From NCBI GenBank assembly GCA_026826555.1, contig JAKSZT010054573.1:1173109-1237108 (forward strand): a stretch of 64,000 nt of DNA. Direction: 5' to 3'. Made by a program: the position numbers and the translations under genes. Source of the stretch: Tolypeutes matacus (lineage: Eukaryota > Chordata > Mammalia > Cingulata > Chlamyphoridae). Every line of letters starts with the position of its first letter. The stretch's first letter is position 1. Below are positions 12,385-23,454 of this stretch, one piece after another. Below the pieces are notes generated by a model that was given only the letters and a program-made list of their open reading frames with translations, did no database searches and was not told where the DNA came from.

Positions 12385-12739
12385 AACAATGTGTGTTAGG
12401 CCAAATGATGGCACCCCAAAGATGCCCGTGTTCTAATCTCTAGAACCTGAGTGTGTTACATGACAAAAGATTTAAAGTTGCAGAGGGACTTGGGGAAGAT
12501 AATCAGCTGACCTTGAAATGGGAAGATTATTCTTGAATATCTGAGTCAGCCCAATGTAGTCATAGGGGTACTTAAAAAAACAGAGTGAGGGGAGCCCATG
12601 TGGCTCAGTGGTTGAGCACCCGCTTCCCACATACGAGGTCCCGGGTTCCATCCCTGGCCCCGGTACCTAAAAAAAAACAAACGACAACAGCAGAGTGAAA
12701 GAACATGACCTTGCTGGCTTTGGAGATAGAGGAGGGACC
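12385..12739 (+). mobile_element. Older LTR-type repeat, left part (outer element)
   Basis: It contains aatgatggcaccccaaagat, acatgacaaaagatttaaag and aaatgggaagattattcttg. These match a common mammalian LTR-like repeat whose consensus reads cttacatggcaaaaggg and gatggggagattatcctgg. A SINE interrupts it at 12588-12696 and a MaLR element at 12740-14987. Its right part resumes at 14988. Confidence 0.7.
12588..12696 (+). mobile_element. tRNA-derived SINE, monomer (DAS type)
   Basis: It starts ggggagcccatgtggctcag and continues gttgagcacccgcttccc and gaggtcccgggttccatccc, ending in an A/AAC-rich tail. A short duplication cagagtga flanks it (about 12580 and 12693). It lies inside the older LTR fragment. 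Confidence 0.85.
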
Positions 12740-13152
12740 TGTGGTAGGTTGAATCAGGTACCCCAGAAGAACAGGGTCTTAATCCATTCCTGTGGATGTA
12801 AACGGGACCTTTTCAAGAGGTTATTTTTAGTTAAGGTATGGCCAACTGAATCAGGTTGTGCCTCAATCCCGTTACTGGAGGCTCTGTGAAGACAAGGCCT
12901 TGTGGAAGTCACCAGAACCCGGAAGAGAAAGGAAATGACGCCACCACGTGAGCCGCTATGTGACCGAAAAGCCGGGGGCCCGGAGATGGCTGGCAGCCAG
13001 CCCCAAAGCCACAGACTTCAGGGAGAACGCCTCAGGAAGGTGTGGGTTGATTTCTGACGTCTCCCAGCCTCATAACCATGAGCCAGTAAATGCCTGTTGT
13101 TTAAGCCAACCCATTGGATGGTATTTCTCTTAGCAGCTGGGAAATGAATGCA
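12740..13152 (+). mobile_element. MaLR element, 5' LTR
   Basis: An LTR of about 413 bp beginning tgtggtaggttgaatcaggt and ending cagctgggaaatgaatgca. It shares gttgtttaagcc(a/g)accca, tgtggtattt/gatggtattt and agcagctgggaaa with the LTR at 14620-14987. The two copies are clearly diverged, so the insertion is old. Confidence 0.8.
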
Positions 13153-14619
13153 GTTTTCGATACCAAAAAAGTAGGGTACTGCCACGACAAATACCTAAAT
13201 AATGTGGAAGCGGCTTTGGAATTGGGTAGTGGATCGAGCCTGGAAGACTTCGAGGCGCTTGATAGAAAAAGCCTGTCTTCTCCGAACAGGTTGTGTGTAG
13301 CAAGCTGGATGTTAAATGTTCCTCCAGCGAGGCCCCTTAGGAGGAAATGATAATTCTGTTATTGGAAACTGGAGGAAAGGCAATCCTCGTTGTAAAGTGG
13401 CAGAGAACGATGAAATTGTGAGCTGATGTCAGATGGAAAGCAGAACTTGGATATTTAGCTAAGGAAATTTCTAAGCTAAGTGTAGAAGGTACAGTCTGGA
13501 TTCTCCTTGCCGCTTATAGTAAAATTGTGAGAGGAAAGGGATATGCTGAGAATTAAACTCTTAAGCACAAAGAAACCAGAACTTGATGACTTGGAAAATT
13601 CTCAGCCTATCCAGACAGTGCTCTGAGACTAAGGCCAGAAGCAGCTGTATCAGGGACGCCCCTGATGTTTCAGGAAGTGAATCCCCAGAGGACAGGGCTC
13701 CCCGCGAGGGCTTCTCTGAACAGCCCTTTGCTAAAGAGTGTGGCTGAACATGGACCAGCCGTCCATTTCAGCAGAAGTCAGGACTGGACAGGCAGGATCT
13801 GTGGAAAGTCCTTTTGTCTGATGCCTTGAACCACCCCACCCCCTGCCCCCGGAACTGCCCACAAAGTCAACAGGGTTTTTGCAAGATTTGTATGAGCAGA
13901 ACCACTGCCAGCCTGGACTGAAAGGGATGGATGAATTGAGGGAAGAATGACTTCTAGGGCAGAGTCAGGGAACAGAGAGGTCTGCACTGAGAAGATCTCA
14001 GGCCAAGGCAGCAGGCCCCCCCCGCCTGTGGAAAGGGCAGGTCTGCCCTCGTGCTTGGAGGAGGTGGGCTTGCTGCCCCTGCTCGTGGGGAGAGCTGCCC
14101 CCCACACTCAGAGAGGGTGCGGCCTGTGTCCCAGCACTCGCAGCATGTCTGGCTACCATCCAGATGCTTGGAGAGGGTGAGGTCTTCACCCCCATGTTTG
14201 GGGAAGGCATGGAAAGTGTGGGGCTACCGCCCCATCAGGCCTGGAGGACAAAACATCCATCCACTGATGACTCTCAGACCTTGAGGTCTAATGGGGTTTG
14301 CCTTACTGTGTTGCCAGCTTGTTTGGGACCCATGACCCCCGTTTTCCTTCTAGTTTCTCCCTTCTGGAAAGGGAATATCTGTCCTATGCCTGTCCTGCCA
14401 TTGTATTTTGGAAGCAGATAACTTGTTTTCTAGGTTTTACAGGTCGATCAGAGGGAGATGAATTTTGCCCCAGGGCAGAGCAAACCTGTAACTGATTTTG
14501 ATGGGACTTTGTACTTAGTACTGTTGCTGAAATGACTTAAGGCTTTTTGGATGCTGTAATGGAATGAATGTATTTTGCAAATGGGAAGAAGATGTCTTTT
14601 TAGTGACCAAAGAGTAGAC
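13153..14619 (+). mobile_element. MaLR (ERVL-MaLR) internal region
   Basis: The block follows the order of the MaLR internal consensus. It contains tgccacgacaaatacctaaa, tgtggaagcggctttgga, attggaaactggaggaaagg, gaacttggatatttagct, gaaaattctcagcc, gtgcttggaggaggtgggct, ctgtcctatgcctgtcct and gaaatgacttaagg. This is the MST/MLT1-type internal sequence that carries no retroviral open reading frames, and none is intact here. It lies between two LTRs, so the element is nearly complete, about 2.25 kb in all. Confidence 0.85.
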
Positions 14620-14987
14620 TGGTAAGTTGACTTATGTACCCTGGAAACACATGTCTGTAATCATTCCCATGGATGTGAGTCCATTGTCATAATGCCTTTC
14701 TGAAGATGTTATTTTTAGAAAGCTGTGTCCAACTGACGTTGGGCCAAGCCAGGAAGGAGTGAAGGAGACAGAAGCTGGAAGTTAAAGGAAGACAAAGGAA
14801 AAGACACTAGCATGTGCTTTGCACACGACAGAAAACCAGGGCTTCAAGGACCATCAGCCCCAAAGCAACACCCGGCAGCGACTTGATCCTGGACTTCTCC
14901 CGGCCTCAAAACCTTGAGCAGTCAGTTCCTGTTGTTTAAGCCGACCCATTGTGTGGTATTTGTTTTAGCAGCTGGGAAACTAATGCA
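14620..14987 (+). mobile_element. MaLR element, 3' LTR
   Basis: About 368 bp, starting near tggtaagttgacttatgtac and ending cagctgggaaactaatgca. It pairs with the LTR at 12740-13152. Beyond it the older LTR resumes. The flanks ggacc (12735-12739) and gggcc (14988-14992) may be a 5-bp target duplication with one mismatch. Confidence 0.8.
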
Positions 14988-15175
14988 GGGCCACAGTCCA
15001 AGGAACGTGGGGGGCTTTTAGAGCCTGGAAAAAACAAGGAGATAGATTCTCCTCTAGTCCCTGCAGAAGGGACGCAGCCTTGCCGCCATGCTGACCTGCA
15101 GACCCGGGGGGAATGCATGTGCATTGTGTTCAGCCCCTGAGTGTGTGGTGATCATAGCAGCAGTAGGAAACCAGT
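14988..15175 (+). mobile_element. Older LTR-type repeat, right part (outer element)
   Basis: It resumes with tccaaggaacgtggggggct, agagcctggaaaaaacaagg and gattctcctctagtccctgc. In the consensus this comes directly after the segment that ends at 12739. It ends ataggaaac-like (agcagcagtaggaaaccagt). The two halves show that the MaLR element inserted into this one. Confidence 0.7.
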
Positions 15176-15880
15176 GTGCTCCCTGATTTGGAGCTCCTAA
15201 GACACCGGTTGCCCTGGCCCTGGCCGTGCAGTCTCCTTGTTTTCAGATGAAGAGCTGGGCCATGGCGGGTTAAGTGACTTCTGTGCTCAAGGTCACACTC
15301 CCTGGGCATCACGAGGGCCGCAGCTCTGCCTACCACACCCAGGGTTCTGTCTGAAGAAACTGAGTGCAAGGAGGCAATTGGGGCCAGAAATCAAGAGTGG
15401 AGTTTTAGGAATGTTGAGTTTGAAAAGCTGCCACCCCAAGGAGAAACACAGGATAGGAAGTTGACAGCACCCGATATTTAAGGAAACAGCTCAGCTGATG
15501 ATAGGAATTTGGGAGCTGTCAACAGGAAAGTGGTTTTTCAATCCATGGGGATGAATGAAATAATCCAAGAGAGAGGATGAGCAAGGCCATACCCTCAGGT
15601 TAAATGCTGAGGGAAAGGATGGAGGTGAAAGAACGTATCCAATGTGTCACCTTGATTTTTCCCCTTAGGAAAACACCAAGTTGTGAAACGAGTGGAGTGT
15701 GAGGACATCTGAGGCTGTACAATTGCAGTATAGCAACCTGGCCTCACCCACCCAATCTTGACCAAAGAACATCAGGCACTCTCTGTTCCCATCTCATTAC
15801 TTTTGCATGTGTTCCCTGTGGGTAGAACTGCTTTGTCCAATATGTTAGGCACTAGCTAACAGTAGCTGTTTAAATTTGAG

Positions 15881-16187
15881 CTTGAGGGAAGCAGATGTGG
15901 CTTAAAGCAGTTGGGCACCCACCTACCACATGGGAGGTCCTGGGTTTGGTTCCCGGTTCCTCCTAAAGAAGACGAGCAAGACAGCAAGCCGACGTAACAA
16001 GGAGATGCAATGAGAGATACAACAGGGAAGGAGTGGATGTGGCTCAAGTGATCAGGTGCCTCTCTTCCACATGGGAAGTCCCAGGTTCGGTTCCTAGTGC
16101 CTCCTAAAAGAACACGAGCAGACACAGAGAGCAGACAGCGAGCACAAACAATGAGAGGTGGGGGGAATAAATAACTCTTTTTTAAAA
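15881..16187 (+). mobile_element. tRNA-derived SINE, dimer (DAS type)
   Basis: It starts gggaagcagatgtggctta and has gtttggttcccggttcctcc, then the linker agaagacgagcaagacagc. The second unit is ggagtggatgtggctcaagt, ending gaataaataactctttttt. Near-identical flanks ttgagcttga and ttgaacttga suggest a target duplication. Confidence 0.9.
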
Positions 16188-16339
16188 ATTGAACTTGAAT
16201 TAAAGTTAAAAGAAGTTAAGAATTCAGTTCCTCAGTTGCACTAGTGTTGACATTCCAAATGCCTAATTGCTTACAGCATAGAAGACGTTTCCACCCTCAC
16301 AGTCAGGTCTGTTAGTCAGTACCAGCCGAGAAAAGCCTT

Positions 16340-16630
16340 TCCATGGAAATCTGCATGGCCCCATCCTCTGCCAATCCTTCAAATCCAGACTCAAAAGTCA
16401 CCTCATCGATGAGATGTTCTAGCCGTCTTATTATGTACCTGTGTCTCTCACCTTCCATACTCATACATAGCCTTATTACCTCCTAACCAAACATGTTTTA
16501 TTTATGCATTTTGTTTATTATCTGTCTGGCCCTATTCGTATGTGAGATTCCCAAGGGCAGCAGCTTCTGTGGTTAGTTCACTGCGGGCCCAGAATACAGA
16601 ACGCCACTTTGTCAATTCATTAGTGCCGTT
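16340..16630 (+). repeat. L2 3' end fragment
   Basis: The region contains ccttcaaatccagactcaaa, agtcacctcatcgatgaga, a run of short T-rich phrases, then gtgagattcccaagggcagc. This follows the L2 3' end, where the consensus reads ctccaagagggcag. It is old and diverged. Confidence 0.65.
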
Positions 16631-17639
16631 AATCAACTTCACACAAAATGTATAATTCCTTCCCCCTGCCCCTGCCAAAAAAAAAAAACCCTTGATGTCT
16701 GCTGTGTAAAAGTTAAGAACTTTGAGTAAATTATTTCTCTCTTAAGTCAAGGTTGCTTGTACCCGCTTTATATCCATTTACTTTCTCCTTTTCATAGTTC
16801 CTCTTTTCTGGTTCCAAAGTGCTCACAGCAAGTTCCCACTGGATCAACCCAATTTCATCAAAGAGTTTTCCCCTCTGAAAACCCCCTCAAACACTTGGCG
16901 CCAACACGGGCCAAGACGGTGACCGCCAGCAAAACCATGCAGCTTCATACCCGAGGGCCTGCTGCAGTGATTACCAAGCCCACGGCTGCCCCAGCCCCTC
17001 TCCCACACTCAATGGCTTGCTTGTCTTCACTTTGTCTTTTTCCCACTTTATTGTCCAAAATAAAGAAATGTACAGAAAATATGCTACTCCACCCAGGAAC
17101 GAAAATATTTAAAGGGCCAGTGTTCCCCCCCCCCGACCCCCCAAATCATTTTTCATTAGGGATCAAGTATATGGCAAGGCAACGGTGCACCTGTGTGCGG
17201 GAACAGAAAAGCTGGGATCCTGTGCCTGTGGATAAGGGAACTTTGACATGGCAGTATTTTAACAGGGGACAAATCTTAATGCCCAGTTTTTCCAGTTTGA
17301 ACAAAATGTTTTTATTCTTGCGTGGTTGCTGTAGCCAATCTTCTTTATCGATAAATACAGGATTTAGAGACCTCTGCTGATTCTTTCTTGTGATGTGGGA
17401 ATTCTATCACCCCTTCTCCTAGGAGTTTACCATTAAAACCATGGCTAGGTGATTTTCAAGGTATCTTTAGAGTCGTTTTGGTATTACTTTACCAATGACC
17501 TGTTTCTACTGCGGCACCATTGTTCTTTGACATTGTAATACTTTTTTCCTAACTTAATTCTTCATGACTATAAAAAAAAAATTAGAATTATACTAAATCT
17601 GCAGGCCTCTTTTGGCTCACCTGTGCAGTTTTTCATTTA

Positions 17640-17890
17640 TGTATTTTTATTAGAGTAGTTGGAGGAGCACAGAAAAATCAAGTACTAACTGCGGAATTCC
17701 CGTACACCCCCCACACACTCACATTAACATTCTTGCATTAATGTGGTATTTTTGTTAAGTTGATGAAACAATATTATTATAATTATGCGATTAACTCTCA
17801 CTTTTTACATTAGGGTTTGCTCTATGTATTGCACAGTTGTATAGGTATTTTTGTGTGTGTGGTAATCCATATACAATCTAAAATTTCCCT
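17640..17890 (-). mobile_element. L1 3' end fragment, antisense
   Basis: It contains gaggagcacagaaaaatcaa, aattcccgtacacccccc and cattaatgtggtatttttgt, matching the antisense L1 3' UTR (cagaaaaatcatgcagaaaa and catattaccccctcac type). The same family recurs at 42650-42830 and 46090-46330. It ends roughly 110 bases before ANOS1 exon 10. Confidence 0.7.
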
Positions 17891-17999
17891 TTGCCCATGC
17901 AGTCTCTGACCACATTTGGGCTTTTATTTTTTCCCTTCCTGTTCTTCCAAGATTTAAAAGCACCGGCCTGTTCTTTTTGTTTGTGTGTTTTGATATTAG

Positions 18000-18094
18000 A
18001 TCCCAGTGTCAACCGATATCATGTGCAGTGGTTTCCAGAGTTATGTGCCCACAACGAAACAACCAGATTGGAGAAATCATCTGGCATGACCCAT
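18000..18094 (+). CDS. ANOS1: ANOS1 exon 10 (middle of FnIII domain 3)
   Basis: This is a short exon of 95 nt. The acceptor is gatattag at 17999 and the donor is gtatgt at 18095. It begins in phase 1, where G|AT gives Asp, and ends in phase 0. The peptide is [20 protein letters not shown] followed by [12 protein letters not shown]. The Asn-Glu-Thr sequon is an N-glycosylation site in the same position as the human Asn-Arg-Thr sequon. RYHVQWFP is the C-strand core of FnIII-3. The upstream intron carries an old L1 3' fragment that ends roughly 90 bases before the acceptor, but the exon itself looks intact. Confidence 0.96.
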
Positions 18095-20544
18095 GTATGT
18101 AGCTCATGCTATTGACTCTTATGTCACTTGCAGACTCATTTTATCTTTGTACGTGGTCAGGCAGAAGGTTGTGAAAATAGATATGTCAAGTGGATAACTC
18201 ATTCGCACAAGGGAGCTATTGCTTAATGAGAAGATGAAAGGCGAAAACATAATGTTCCTAGATTCACTCGTTCCTTTGTCCATCCCTAACCTTACGCTGC
18301 AAGTGTCTTCTGCTGTAAACACACGGTAAGTCCTAACATGCAGAGGTAAACACACAGCTCTTCAGGAGCTCCGAGGCCAGGGGGGCGATGCTTGTTTGCT
18401 TCATCTTATCTGGACTGAACTTTTGGATTATTTTCTGGATTTTGGCCTAGCACAATGATCTGAAGGTATTATTTTATCAGCACGTTTCTACATGATGCTG
18501 AATGTCACCCACCGCCTCTCTGCCATGTCCCGAACTAGCACTGACTCCTCCAGGCAGAGAGAGATGTGATCTGTCCTATATACCAACATTTTCACTTCTA
18601 TCTTTAAAGCAACATTAAACTCATTGAGGATATCAACCCTGTCATTACTACCAGAATAATATTCTGAATATCTGGGGACTAATGCATGAGTTATAGAACA
18701 AAATGATAGAATCAGTAAACCAACCGAATGTGTTTAAGAGGGGCCTATATTATATACGGCGCTAATAGCGGCAACTTACATGTCAGACATCAGGACCGTT
18801 TAAGAAATCTAAACCAAGGTCCCAAATGTATACTATTTTGGTTTGTGATATTTCACTAGAAAATTGTGATTTTGAACATTTCCTTAAAGGAGCAAGTGGA
18901 ATATCTTTAGAAGCATGTTTTATTACATAACTTTATGACAGTGAGATAAAAGCAAGTAACTGGATTTGCAGAAACACAGCTTTATACTGGATTTGACTTG
19001 CCTCAACCCATATTCACAAATTCCTCTTCTACTCATCCTTAAATTCTTCCCAAAACTTGCAGCCTATAATAAAAAATGAAAACAGATAATTTAAAAAATG
19101 GGAACCCTAACTAAAAAGTAGAAAAAGAAATAAACAGAAGAAGGAATTACCATTTTTTGTGTGTATGTGTTTGGGGGTGGGGGGCTTTACTTGTTTTACT
19201 TATGTGCATCTTGGGACTCTGGAATCTGCCTTATTTTCAACCCACTACCCAACCAAATGCTTATCTTTAGAAATGCTGAAAATGATAACATTTATTTACT
19301 GAGCATATGGAATGCATCTGGTAGAAATAAGAATCAGAATCCCAAAAAAAGCACTACTGCTAAAAGCTGTAAACTTGTCTGTTTTCATGTTTAAATGACT
19401 TGTAGACCCAGGCAATTTATTTTCATTCTATGATGAAGCATCAGCTGCTTTACCTCTTGCTACAGACGTGTGCCTTCTATGCCATATGAAAGTATTCCTG
19501 AAGTGTCTGTGAGCAGAATGCTTAAGCTAACCCTGGATACCAGTCTATTTCCGTATAAAATACAGTCCGTTCCTAAAGAGAAACGATTTGGACTCCCAAA
19601 GAGACCTGGCAGGCTGGGGGCTGTCTAGCTTCAGCTCCTTCCTCCTCACTTTTCCGCGTGCATTGTGTCAGGTTGGGTCTACCATTCCCCATCACCTCTT
19701 AGATAAAGAGCCCGCATTCCTAGGCAGCCGATCCCCCTCTCCTTTCCCAGTCGCTGTGTAACCCCGGGGAGGACTGGAGCCTCAGTCTTGGATTTTATTC
19801 TAGCCCCATGTTTGCCATGTTTGCCATGTTTGCCCAGCTGCTGCCTGGTAAGGACACCTCCTCTTCCTCCAGTGGGTACTGGACAAAGATACTCAGTGCA
19901 TTCAGAACACATCCATGAAGCTTTAACAGACGTGAAATAGAATGGATGGCTGTACCCTAACAGTCAAATAGAAAGCACACAAGGTTACGAACTTGTAATA
20001 ACAGCAAACATATTTCAGTGAGTGTAAAGACACATTCTAAGACTGACTCCGCAGTTCAGCCTGTTTCTTGGTGTTGGAATTTAATCACGACACTATGGCA
20101 GGGACCAATAACACACTCCAAAAAAGGGGAAAAAAATATTGCTAAGAGATTCTTACATATAAACTAAGCCTGTGTGTCTCAGAGAAGCTGGAGTTATTTT
20201 TCTTATATTAGAAAAAAATTACTTTCCTATTTAGAGCTCAACCTTACCACCCACCCTGCTGCCAACTCAGAGAGCTGGTTGTAGACATCAGAAGTTGGCT
20301 GCTTTGAAGCAGAGTAGCTACGGGACTGCTGTCTCAGAGCTGGATCCACATCCATGGGCGTATTTCACAACCATAATTAATCAAAACATGGGGAGTGTCT
20401 CCTTTGTGCTTTTTATAAAAGCCATACTGCTCAAAGCTGCATATGAAGGAAAATAGCCTTGTTGGAACAGGATTTCATCGCCTGCCAATTTTTTTATGCC
20501 AAATGAAATTTATTGGTAGCATATTCTCTTTTGTTTTGCTCTAG
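18095..20544 (+). other. ANOS1 intron 10
   Basis: A 2.45 kb intron with no recognised transposon. The only repeat I see is three tandem copies of the nonamer atgtttgcc at 19808-19834. No gene can be supported on either strand. Confidence 0.8.
19808..19834. repeat. Three tandem atgtttgcc nonamers
   Basis: Perfect 9-bp unit repeated three times within intron 10. Confidence 0.9.
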
Positions 20545-20716
20545 GAAAATTATATGATTCTTCAGGATCTATTATTTTCCTGCAAATATAAGGTGACTGT
20601 CCAACCCATACGGCCAAAGGGCCATTTGAAGGCAGAAACCATTCTCTTCGCTACTCCACCATGTTCGGCTCTTAAGGGGAAAAGTCACAGGCACATCAGT
20701 TGCCCTGGCGAAGCAG
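20545..20716 (+). CDS. ANOS1: ANOS1 exon 11 (end of FnIII domain 3)
   Basis: The exon is 172 nt. The acceptor is tgctctag at 20544 and the donor is gtgagt at 20717. It enters in phase 0 and leaves in phase 1. It encodes [20 protein letters not shown], the tyrosine-corner part of FnIII-3, then [20 protein letters not shown], then a basic linker [17 protein letters not shown]. The linker differs most from human, where the corresponding segment has KPVGCLGEA. I checked this exon carefully for a one-base insertion near 20700. The length of 172 keeps the frame into exon 12, so there is none. A solo LTR starts only 126 bases downstream of the donor, in intron 11. Confidence 0.95.
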
Positions 20717-22081
20717 GTGAGTTTTGACCTGCAGCGCTTCCAGCAGAATTTGGAAACTGTTTTTGAACTGCGTTTCATGAGATCCTGAAAACCGTAAGTG
20801 CTCCCTTCCAAACTGCTATGTCCAGTTGGGGGGACAGGGTACTGTATGAGTCAGCCGAAGGGATGCTGATGCAAAATACCAGAGCTCGGTTGGTCTTTAT
20901 AAAGGGTATTTATTTGGGGTAGAAGCCCACAGTTACCAGGCCATAAAGCATAAGTTTCTTCCCTCACCAAAGTCCATTGCCACGTGTTGGAGCAAGACAT
21001 TTGCCAGGGTTCAGGCTTCTTGGGATCCTCTCTTCCCAGCTCTGCGTTTCTCTCCGGGCTCAGCTCCTCTGGTTCCTCCACAAGGTCAGCTGTAGACTCT
21101 CAGGCGAATGGCTCGTCTCCATCCCGGGACCTTCTCTCCTTCCTCACAACCAAGCTCTTACTTCCCGGGGCTCCAGCACAAGACTCCCAACATCAGAACT
21201 GCTTCAACTCTGTTCTTGCCTTGCCTTTTATATTTGATTCCCCCACCCACCAGGGGGTGACGTGGCCCAATCAAAGCCCCAATTATAACTTAATCATGCT
21301 CAGATTAACAGATCAGTTTACAAGCATGATTCAATATATATTTTTGGAATTCACAATTACATCAAACTGCCCAACGGCTACAGGTACATAAGAAGGTGTG
21401 TGTTTAATAATTCCAACAACATTGAAAAGCTCTCTTTTGGTGGCGATATTATCCTTCTAGAAATGAAGCCAAACAATTTTGTTCCACTTGTGATTTGGCA
21501 TGCCCTGACATAAATGATCTTCTTTCTGTCCACGCCTGTGGCCACAGCCTTGGCAAGCAGCCACGTGACTTACCTGCAGGTTTCCACACTCACCCACAGA
21601 ACTCCATCTGATTACCCTAGATCTCCTCCTCCTCACCAAAGCCTCTTTCCTGTGGTGGGCACCTATCCACATGCTCCTTAAATGCACCCTCCCACCATCC
21701 TCCATCTACCCTTCTAATAATTTCAGGATCCATCCAACTCTCTTCCCTTCAGTTATTGCCACTCTCTAAGAAACAGCCAAGTCTTGCCAGAGTCGTAGCT
21801 TTCTCCTCCTTCCATCCCAAAGCAGATTTCTAAGGATCAGACACAAAGGATTAGAAACACTTAGTACAAAGTTACAATCCTGAGACTCTAACTCAGTGTA
21901 CCCCATTTACCCTCTAATGCCAAAGAGGTAGTCTGAACCCATGCTTCAGGAACGAGGTCAGCTTTGCGTCCACCTTCCTGCAGAACGGCTGCCTGAATTC
22001 CTACGACGAAGCTAAATAGTGCCGATTTTCACTCTTTCTCCAGTAGCCTAACTGCCTTGTTCCACTTTTGCATCACCACAG
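20717..22081 (+). other. ANOS1 intron 11
   Basis: A 1.4 kb intron, about 40 percent of which is an antisense solo LTR (20843-21382). The remaining sequence has no recognised element. Confidence 0.85.
20843..21382 (-). mobile_element. Solo LTR, xenarthran ERV family, copy 2
   Basis: The block runs from tgtatgagtcagccgaaggg to caacggctaca. It is flanked by identical 5-bp repeats ggtac at 20838-20842 and 21383-21387. It shares ggtctttataaagg, tatttatttggggtagaagc and cagttaccaggccataaagc with the copy at 7273. At 540 bp it is antisense to ANOS1, 126 bases past exon 11. No internal viral sequence remains, so it is a solo LTR formed by recombination. Confidence 0.88.
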
Positions 22082-22302
22082 GTCCTGGGCTTTCCAAGGT
22101 GCTAACCAAGCCGGAGAACCTTTCTGCTTCATTCGTTGTCCAAGATGTTAACATCACGGGCCACTTCTGCTGGAGGATGGCCAGGGCCGACCTCTCCCAG
22201 TCCACAACCGGCTTTCAAGTGACTTGGGCTGAGCTCACCACAGAGAGCCGGCAGAACAGCTTGCCCAACAGCGTCATTTCGCAGTCCCAGATCCTGCCTT
22301 CC
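22082..22302 (+). CDS. ANOS1: ANOS1 exon 12 (first two thirds of FnIII domain 4)
   Basis: The exon is 221 nt. The acceptor is catcaccacag at 22081 and the donor is gtaggt at 22303. It is entered in phase 1, with split codon G|GT (Gly), and left in phase 0. It reads [73 protein letters not shown]. Two N-glycosylation sequons are visible, Asn-Leu-Ser and Asn-Ile-Thr, both shared with human. The FnIII core Trp is present (TGFQVTWAE). HFCW has Cys where human has Ser, which adds an unpaired-looking cysteine to FnIII-4. Confidence 0.97.
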
Positions 22303-23312
22303 GTAGGTGCCGCTACTCCCTGCAACCAACCCACCCCCTTCTGGCATGTTATTGCCATGCCCTGGGCTGCACTGCTGAGGCTAATTCCTAGAAAGTCCTC
22401 TTCTCAGGGTTTTTGCAAGTATTAGCAACACATCAGAAATAGCGTAAACTATCATCGAGCTGCATTTTGGTGACTAGAGCCGACTGTTCAACAGACCTTC
22501 TCCGGTCCCTCTTGTTTGTAGGCAATTTCACCAGCTTTCTTCTAGCTTTGATAACCCTCGTCCCTCCAGTCCAAGTGGATGTGCCCTGTTTGAAGTATTG
22601 AATTGAAAAAAAAAGCTAAAAGAATCTTGGTTTGTGTCCTTCTTTTTCCCCTTCAAATTTGGCTTGAGCCCATAATGAGTTGGCCTGTCTTTCAAGCTAC
22701 TTAATTCCTTGGCTTGGACCAAAAAAAAAAAAAGTCTTGTGTGGGCTTTTACCCTCTCTGAAAATGCCCTTAGCATATCCAACTCCTGTTCCAGAAAAAC
22801 ACTTAAATCCCAGAAGGAAAAATTCCATGGAATTAAAAAGTATTATTCTATGAACATATTGGGTTTTATTGAGTTTTTAAAGGAATGTGCTGGCATAAAA
22901 ATAAACATTTTCCATTATGGGCATTGACAGATACTGTGTTTTAAGGAAAGCAGTTGGCTCATTCACTGAAATTCAGATTATCAAGAATTCACATCACAAG
23001 ATGTGCAGCTGAAAACTTCAAACCATGGGAAAGTCTTATGCTAAAGCGTAAGCCCTGAGAACTGGCATCTTGGCAAATTTTAACGCTGCCAAGCCTCTCA
23101 GGCTGCCAAAAGTAAGGAAGGTGCCATGAAACCATACGCAGAGCACCCCAGCAGATGAGGAAGGAGATTCCACTCAGGAGGCAGCTGTGCAAAGCACTCC
23201 GACATGCTTTTAGACCGTTTTCTCACACGGGGAACAAAATGTCATCGGATGGGTCCTTGTGCCATTTTGGAAAGACGATTGACCTGTATCTCATTGTGTG
23301 TAACTTTCTCAG
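22303..23312 (+). other. ANOS1 intron 12
   Basis: A 1.0 kb intron with no recognised repeat or gene. Confidence 0.8.
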
Positions 23313-23454
23313 GACCATTATGTCCTAACTGTACCCAACCTGCGGCCGTCCACCCTCTACCGACTGGAAGTGCAAGTGCTGACCACAGGCGGGGAAGGGC
23401 CAGCCACGGTCAGAAGCTTCCGCACACCTGACCTCCCGCCGGCTTCAGCTCCCA
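23313..23454 (+). CDS. ANOS1: ANOS1 exon 13 (end of FnIII domain 4)
   Basis: The exon is 142 nt. The acceptor is actttctcag at 23312 and the donor is gtgagt at 23455. It enters in phase 0 and leaves in phase 1. It reads [47 protein letters not shown]. The [14 protein letters not shown] segment is the FnIII tyrosine corner, and [13 protein letters not shown] is the usual closing strand. Conservative changes from human include Pro to Thr before GGEGPAT and Ile-Lys-Thr to Val-Arg-Ser. The reading frame continues cleanly into the last exon. Confidence 0.96.

Larger units (their letters stand above)
8955..17999 (+). other. ANOS1 intron 9
   Basis: At 9.0 kb this is the longest intron in the window. 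It holds an AT-rich section (9160-10150), an antisense L1 3' end, two SINEs on top of older repeats, a nearly complete MaLR element nested in an older LTR (12385-15175), a dimeric SINE (15881-16187), an L2 3' end and another antisense L1 3' end that stops about 90 bases before exon 10. Confidence 0.85.

Noticed and set aside
13778..14495. Open frames of 65-109 codons
   Set aside because: They lie in the MaLR internal region, a family that is non-coding, and match no retroviral protein.
20690..20716. Possible one-base insertion (frameshift) in ANOS1 exon 11
   Set aside because: A first reading suggested an extra T near 20700. Recounting gives 172 nt, the minus-strand reading of the same bases agrees, and all seven exons together make an exact multiple of three.
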